Source: Tamarix chinensis
Taxonomy: Eukaryota; Streptophyta; Magnoliopsida; Caryophyllales; Tamaricaceae
Assembly (NCBI GenBank): GCA_030549775.1
Contig: CM060172.1
Coordinates: forward strand, 3,450,123-3,514,122
Reading direction: 5' to 3'
DNA length: 64,000 bases
The notes under the pieces are model-generated. The model was not told the DNA's origin and did not search any database. It saw nothing but the letters and a program-made list of their open reading frames with translations. A program made the position numbers and the translations under genes. Below are positions 58,641-64,000 of the stretch, one piece after another (within the stretch, counting starts at the first letter, position 1; each line of letters begins with the position of its first letter).

Positions 58641-59535
58641 TTAAAGGATGATTAATCCTCGAAAAGTCATGAATGAAATGTCTCTATTAGCCGATTCTAC
58701 CTAGAAAAATGTGTACCTCCTTAACATTCGTTGATGGTAGAAACTATGATATTACTTGAATCTTAAAAGGATACACTGATACACTATCCTTATAAATGCA
58801 TGTCTAAGAAAGGCTAATTCACCTAGAAAAAAATTAACAATTCAAAATTTTAGCATATAATTGATATGTCTTTAACATTTCCAACAAATATCTCAATTTC
58901 TTCTCACACTCCTCATAAATTCTAGAGCAAATCAAAATATCACCAATGAAGACCATGATGGACTAATGGATATACTATTAAAAGATGTGGTTCATGAGGG
59001 CTATGAATATGGCTAACATATTTGTGAGTCTAAAGAACATCATAAGGAATTTATAATGGCTATACCTCACCTTGAAAGTTGTATTTAGTATTTCCTTCTT
59101 GGAAATCCTAAACTAATGGTGCCAAGATCTAATATCTATATTTGAGAAAATTTTAGTCCCATATAGCTTATCAAAATGATTGTTAATCTAAGGAAAAGGA
59201 TAATACTTCTTTGCTATGACCTATTTAAATCTTTGACAATCCACACAAAGTCTCAACTTATAATCCTTTTTCCTCAAAAAAAAGATTGGTTCTCCCTAAG
59301 ACAATGCACTCGGTTGGATGTATCCCTTCCCCAGTATCTCCTCTAATTGAGTGTGCAAATTATCCATCTTAATTGGTGTTATGTAATAGGGTGCTTTAGC
59401 ATAGGTTTTGTCCCTGGTAAAAGATCTATCATGAAGTCCATACACTAGCAGCATGTTTGGGATCTCATTGGGAAACACTTGTAGGAACTCTTGTATCATT
59501 AGGATATCCTTAATCAATGGATTATCATCATCCAA
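58641..59535 (-). pseudogene. TekA reverse transcriptase, decayed
   Basis: The minus strand opens with an 80-residue stretch (59535-59296): EFLQVFPNEIPNML, then APYYITPIKMDNLHTQLEEILGKGYIQPS, the standard RT entry block. After that, KKDYKLRLCVDCQRF (about 59270), a MVFIGDILICS block (about 58950) corresponding to the catalytic YxDD region with only one Asp clearly visible, and a thumb with VHIFLG are readable in shifting frames. RT activity is impossible as written. Confidence 0.85.
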
Positions 59536-59571
59536 GTGCTAAATACTACATAAGTATAGCGAGTTCCCTTT

Positions 59572-59964
59572 TCATACCAACGTACCAAGCACAACCATGT
59601 ACACTATCCTCATTGAGGGCCTAGGCTTGAATCTCCAATAAGATACCCTATCACCCTTTGGTCCCTTAGAAATAATGTGCTTTTGTGAACAATTGATCAC
59701 AACCATATATCTCAAGGGTATATTGAATTTGTGAAGCTCAAGCTTTATGAGGTTTACAAAAAGTCCAACTTTGCTAATTACTAAGGCCACATCTCTATAT
59801 AGCCTAGTACATGAAAGTTTATCCCTAAATGAGAACATAACAAAAGTCTCTATTATATCAAACGGAACCATAGTTTCCCTTGCGAAAAAATTAGTACACA
59901 CAAAGGAATATGAAGTACCTAAATTAAATAGTACAAATGTAGGAATAGAAGAGATAGTAAACAT
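59572..59964 (-). pseudogene. TekA protease with lost catalytic Asp
   Basis: A 130-residue open stretch begins MFTISSIPTFVLFNLGTSYS. In related elements this reads VLFDSGATHSF; here the catalytic Asp is Asn and the Ser-Gly is Leu-Gly, so the active site is destroyed although the frame is open. Later GDKLSCTRLYRDV and LKALVVY-like remains align with TekB protease (47560-47640). Confidence 0.87.
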
Positions 59965-60019
59965 ACATGTGCCAACATCTGCCTTCCTATTAGCCTCTGA
60001 CTAACTCATCATATTTAGG

Positions 60020-61700
60020 TGACTGCCTAGTGGTGATCCTATAGCATTGCATGAACCCTGCCTAGGTCAAAGAGCACGAGGTCTCTAAATCATCTACTAC
60101 AAAGTAGTCCTACTAGCCTCACTACCTATAGACTAAGCCCACTGAGCTAGAAGTGTTTGAGCTACAGTACCCAATGAACATGTCGATCCTAGTTAAATGT
60201 TGCCTCATGTAGTCAGGCACTGAAATTGGTGATGCCATAACTTACCACAGTCATGACACTAAACCAACTTACTAATGTAGTGGGCTCCTAGAAATTCTTA
60301 ACACACCATCAACTAAGAAGTTCCATGCTATTAGATGACTCTGTTGTCCTCCATATTGAGACGTGAACCTAGACTAGTGACGACCTATAGTTTGGAATCA
60401 CTTCTCCCCACCTTGGTGGTGACTACCCTTACACCTCCACTTGGACCATGAGTAGGCACTATGGGCGTGCAAAATTAGCTATGCCTCAAAGGCATAATCA
60501 TACATGGCTTGCAAGTCTAACACACGTGTCCCCGCTAATATCTCTTGAATTATTAGACTTAACCTCAACTAAAATTAATGAACCTTCATCCTCTCATCTA
60601 TGTCAACCTTTGGAGTGAAATGAACTAAATCAAGGTAGAAATTGATCCTCCACTATTGACATACCATAGTGTAGAGCCATGAACTCATCATACTTTTCCC
60701 TCCTTAGGTGAGTAGGGTATAAACAAGCCCTAAGCATCTCCACAAATAGCTCCCACTACTATATAGTGGCTCCCTTTAGCTATTAACCTCACCACCACTC
60801 ACCAAAATGACCCTATAGGAAGAAAACTTCAATGCCCACTCGCTTACGCTCTAGGAATCCAAAAGCAACAAAGATTTTCTCCAAGGCTCTCAGCTAAAAT
60901 TCTAAAACATCTGAGTTCTCTTAACCTTCAAAGATCGGTGGTTGGTGATGACCAACCCTATAAAGCCAATCCTCTAGTAGTAGGGATGTAAACGGGGTAG
61001 GTTCGGGGTGGGTATACCCATACCCTTATCCATACCCAATAAGAAAATCTATACCTGTACTCGAATTCATATCTGCTAATACATCCATATCTGTATCAAT
61101 TGGATATCTATTACCCGACGAATTATCCGTTTATTTGTTAATGGATATTATCTAACGGATAAATTCATTACTCGATGGATAAACCTATTTAGAGTTAAGT
61201 CAAATGAAAATTTTATCCTTAATTTATACTATATTTATTTTAAAATTAAGGATAAAAGGTAATTATATATCGGGTAAATGGGTACAAATATGGATACAAG
61301 TATGGTTATGGCTATGGGTATGGATATCCCATACCCGTATCCATTCCTGAACCCGATAGGTATTTTTTTTATCCTCCATATCCATATCCAATTATCCATA
61401 TATGTTTAAGTATCCATTGGATGAAATCCACCCAATTTACATCCCTATCTGGTAGGGGCATTAAAAAAGGAGGTGGTGGTAGTGGTTGTAGAGCCTCCTA
61501 ACATGACATATGCCACTCCATGTATGCCCCAACTATCTCCATAAAGTGCTCAAGTTGTCAATTCACAACCATTAAAATTTTAGAATAATAATTGTGTTAG
61601 AAATAATCAAATATAGGTTATAAAGTTGGTACACATAAAGGTAGCACATAACACATAAAGTAAAATGTTAGTTCAACTAAGAAATTTAAGGCTAACTCCC
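60020..61700 (-). pseudogene. gag: TekA gag, decayed, split by a hAT MITE
   Basis: On the minus strand PPIFEG (about 60945) opens the capsid core, followed by LRALEKIFVAFGFLERKRVG and a RREKYDEFMALHYGMSIVEDQFLPRFSSF segment (about 60710-60620), the conserved EF..L.Q..MSV..Y...F pattern. A poor zinc-knuckle remnant (HDCGKLWHH) is near 60250. Gag sequence upstream of the MITE (61456-61700) is short and Gln/Pro-like. Many stops. Confidence 0.75.
60981..61447. mobile_element. hAT-type MITE (467 bp, 8-bp TSD)
   Basis: Termini are TAGGGATGTAAACGGGG at 60981 and its inverted partner ATTTACATCCCTA ending 61447. Target repeats are TCTAGTAG (60973-60980) and TCTGGTAG (61448-61455), matching seven of eight. 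The inside is built of degenerate GGATAT/CCATACCC words and encodes nothing. TIR sequence and 8-bp duplication place it in the hAT superfamily. It is inserted in TekA gag. Confidence 0.9.
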
Positions 61701-61800
61701 AAAAAAATGCTCGCCCGTAGGCTACACCAGATTCTACAAGCTCGGAAAAAGATGAACAAATTTATGTTCATAAACCAACATCATAATTGAAAAACATAGG

Positions 61801-61814
61801 CTCTTGTATCAACT
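61801..61814 (-). promoter_or_regulatory. Degraded primer binding site of TekA
   Basis: Minus strand AGTTGATACAAGAG just inside the 5' LTR, a decayed form of the tRNA-iMet site TTGGTATCAGAG. Confidence 0.7.
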
Positions 61815-64000
61815 TGTAAAACCACCAATGTTTGAATAGCATAAACTTTTTTTGAAGAGAATATAGAAGCATTTATGAAAACAAAATGGGGGATGTTACA
61901 ACCACATCAACTAGAAGAGAAGTGTGATCATCACCTAACCCTTGTCTAATGTAAGGTAAAACAAGGCTGTAGGAAAAAATGCATGCTCTAAAATTAGGAA
62001 AATATTAATAAATATGAGAATAGCATAGATAAGAGAGAGAGGTATGGAAATCCAAATACAAGAGCCAAATCCAAGATTCTAAATAATGGGAAAGAACAAA
62101 AACATCCAAACATAGTGGTTAAAACACATCAAGTTATTTAACCTGACTCTCAACCAATAGAAATACAACACTTGATCTCCAAGTAATAGCCAACTAATGA
62201 CCCACACCATCATCTTTAATTTACTCTAGCCGAGAATCATAATCCTACAAACCATCCTCTACTAAAAAAAAAATCCGATCATCATAGTGACTATAGAGAT
62301 GTAGTATGAGTACGAGGAAGTATTGGTAAAAAAAAAACTACATTAATTATGGTAAGTGCTCATAGTGCACAATGAGGTCACATAATATCATGGTATACAC
62401 CATGCTTAGAATGCCCAACACATATGATCATAGATGGCACAAATGACAAGGAAAAACATATAGAGAATAAATAACCATTCGTTCATGAGTTCCAAAAATA
62501 AGCTAGAATTGTAAAATCACATGATTTCAATATCCATGATGATTCTAGCATAGGAATGTAACTCCTACCACCACTACATACTAGTATCAAGGAATTTTGT
62601 TAAGGATTTTCAAAATCCACCACACCTAGGAACCTAGGTAAGGGCGTATGCTAAATTTTGAGTATCTCAAACCCACTATAATAATTCTAGAGCTAATAGG
62701 TTTTTAATAGGGATATTCAACATCCGCCACACTCTGGCATCAAGGATAAAGGGCACAAACAGGTTCATTGGAATCAAAACATTGTATATATCAAAGAACT
62801 GGAGGAGTGTGAAGGACTACGACACCCATAACAAAAGCTCTAGTACCAGTGGGCTTTTCTTAAGGATCTTCAACATCCACCACACTTGGGTGCCTAAGCT
62901 AGACTAAATACACTCAATTTTGGTTCTACAACACCCACCACAATAACGCTAGCTTGAAGGGGAATTTTCTCGAGATATTCAACATCCACCACACTTAGGC
63001 TCCTATGTTAGAGGGTACATAATATAACCAAACCCTAAATATGCATATTGGCAAGTCCTATAAGATTTTATTATTTGAAACTAAGTATTAAACCAATTAG
63101 GTGTTTTAAATTTTGACACTAAATAGAAACCAAGAATTCAAGCCACTAAATTAGGTGCTTAAGGACAACACCAAACTCAATTACATAAGGTACCACAATA
63201 ATATCATTTTGATACTCATTAAATTATAGTTAAACATGATTTAAATCACTATGTAAATGTTTCATTTGCATGGAAAATTTAAGAAATAAGTCCCAAAGAA
63301 ATATCATCAAATAACAAATAAACATGCTAAGCTTAGGTAAAACCAACCGATCAGTCACTACGACCAATCAACTAGCCTAGTAACATCAAACCTAAGAGAA
63401 AAATAACAAAATATGAAAAATGTCAATTGGTTGGCCCAACCAATCAATAGTTCAAAGAAATTAGCTGATGCCTCTAAGTAGAGGCTAAAACCACTATAGT
63501 CACCAAAGAACCAAACAATAGGTTAGGTAAATTGATCAAATACTCACTAAATCAAATCAATTGGTTTGAAGAACCAATTAAATACTCAAGGAACTAACCT
63601 ATCATGGATACCAACCCATGCAATTATTCACACAATCAATAGAATTATAGAAAACTTGTAAACTAGTCTGGTTGAAAAGGCACCCAAACCCACAATCCAA
63701 ACGTAATAGAAATTCACCAAACTTTCCTAATATAATCCTAGCATTATTCTATTTCATAAAAGATAAAAAAAAATGCATACTCCATATATGAATTCACATA
63801 AAACATGACAGAAAATGATACTCAACAAGGTCATGCTTAAATTCACCAAACTCGTGCATAAGATCAAAATAATAGAAACGTGATTAAACATTTAGGGGAG
63901 AAAACTTTACCTCATGCTCAATTCCAAGAACCCAATTGACACATATTCATGACATAACCAAATCAAGAACATGAAACCAGAATAAACAACACAAGAAACT
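61815..64000 (-). repeat. 5' LTR of TekA, cut by the window edge
   Basis: Collinear with 22277-24450 at the other end of TekA: the TGTAAAACCACC terminus, the CCACATCAACTAGAAGAGAAG segment, four CTTCAACATCCACC units at 62600-63010, the GACTAGTT-type words at 63340-63620 and the CATGAATTCACATAAA... stretch near 63790. Substitutions and indels between the two LTRs are frequent, consistent with great age relative to Ath1. Confidence 0.85.

Larger units (their letters stand above)
22277..64000 (-). mobile_element. TekA: outer Tekay/Del chromovirus, runs off right edge
   Basis: This old Ty3/gypsy element hosts every other insertion from here on. Left end TGTAACACCTCC at 22277 is the terminus of its 3' LTR. 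The 5' LTR starts at 61815 and leaves the window; it is collinear with 22277-24450. Between them, on the minus strand, are a primer site, gag, protease, reverse transcriptase, RNase H, integrase, a chromodomain remnant and a purine tract, in that order. Subtracting the insertions at 25044-28982, 29473-41435, 41883-56828 and 60981-61447 leaves LTRs of about 3.3 kb and an internal region of about 4.9 kb, normal for this lineage. All genes are destroyed by stops and shifts. Confidence 0.88.

Overview
The window is plant nuclear DNA made almost entirely of nested transposable elements. I found no host protein gene, tRNA, rRNA or CRISPR array. The plant evidence is the set of lineages: Ty3/gypsy chromoviruses of the Tekay/Del type (initiator-Met tRNA primer site, chromodomain remnant, LTRs of 2.4-4.6 kb opening TGTAA(T/C)ACCCC), an Athila element with a tRNA-Asp primer site, CACTA elements with TIR CACTACTACAAA, and a hAT-type MITE. 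AT-rich, multi-level nesting suggests an angiosperm with a large repeat-rich genome. The species cannot be named from the sequence. Labels such as CL, T1, TekA, TekB, Ath1, SL-F and SL-5 are mine.

Left part (1-22276). The start is a CL-family LTR (minus) cut by the window edge. A decayed Tekay-like LTR (T1) follows at 2442-4314, with a scrap of internal sequence. A plus-strand CL copy (4606-13603) was itself split by a minus-strand CL solo LTR (5149-9705) that has a perfect 5-bp target duplication. Together they form a roughly 9-kb fold-back structure. A second T1 LTR (13604-20981) was hit by a non-autonomous CACTA element (14207-16271, TSD AAA) and by a deletion-derivative Ty3/gypsy element (17474-20715, minus). 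Another LTR end fragment stops at 21605.

Right part (22277-64000). All of it belongs to one old minus-strand Tekay/Del element, TekA, whose 5' LTR runs past the right edge. Its 3' LTR took a solo LTR (SL-F, 25044-28982, TSD AGATA) and a nearly complete Athila element (Ath1, 29473-41435, TSD GGTAT). Its 3' coding end took a second, plus-strand Tekay element (TekB, 41883-56828, TSD ATGAA). TekB contains a truncated CL LTR (45359 to about 47285), and its 3' LTR contains another solo LTR (SL-5, 49121-54362), which holds a further Athila-like LTR (about 52142-53590). TekA gag also carries a hAT MITE (60981-61447, 8-bp TSD).

Coding content is all broken retroelement gag-pol. The best preserved is Ath1: gag with a CCHC knuckle, protease, reverse transcriptase, RNase H and D35E integrase, in one phase apart from three single-base losses and five nonsense codons, then a degraded post-pol reading frame. 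Apart from the nesting itself, the most notable points are covarying stem-loops repeated inside the long LTRs, a 180-bp tandem array in SL-F, an 84-bp palindromic array in Ath1, and opposed TATA boxes in the CL fold-back.
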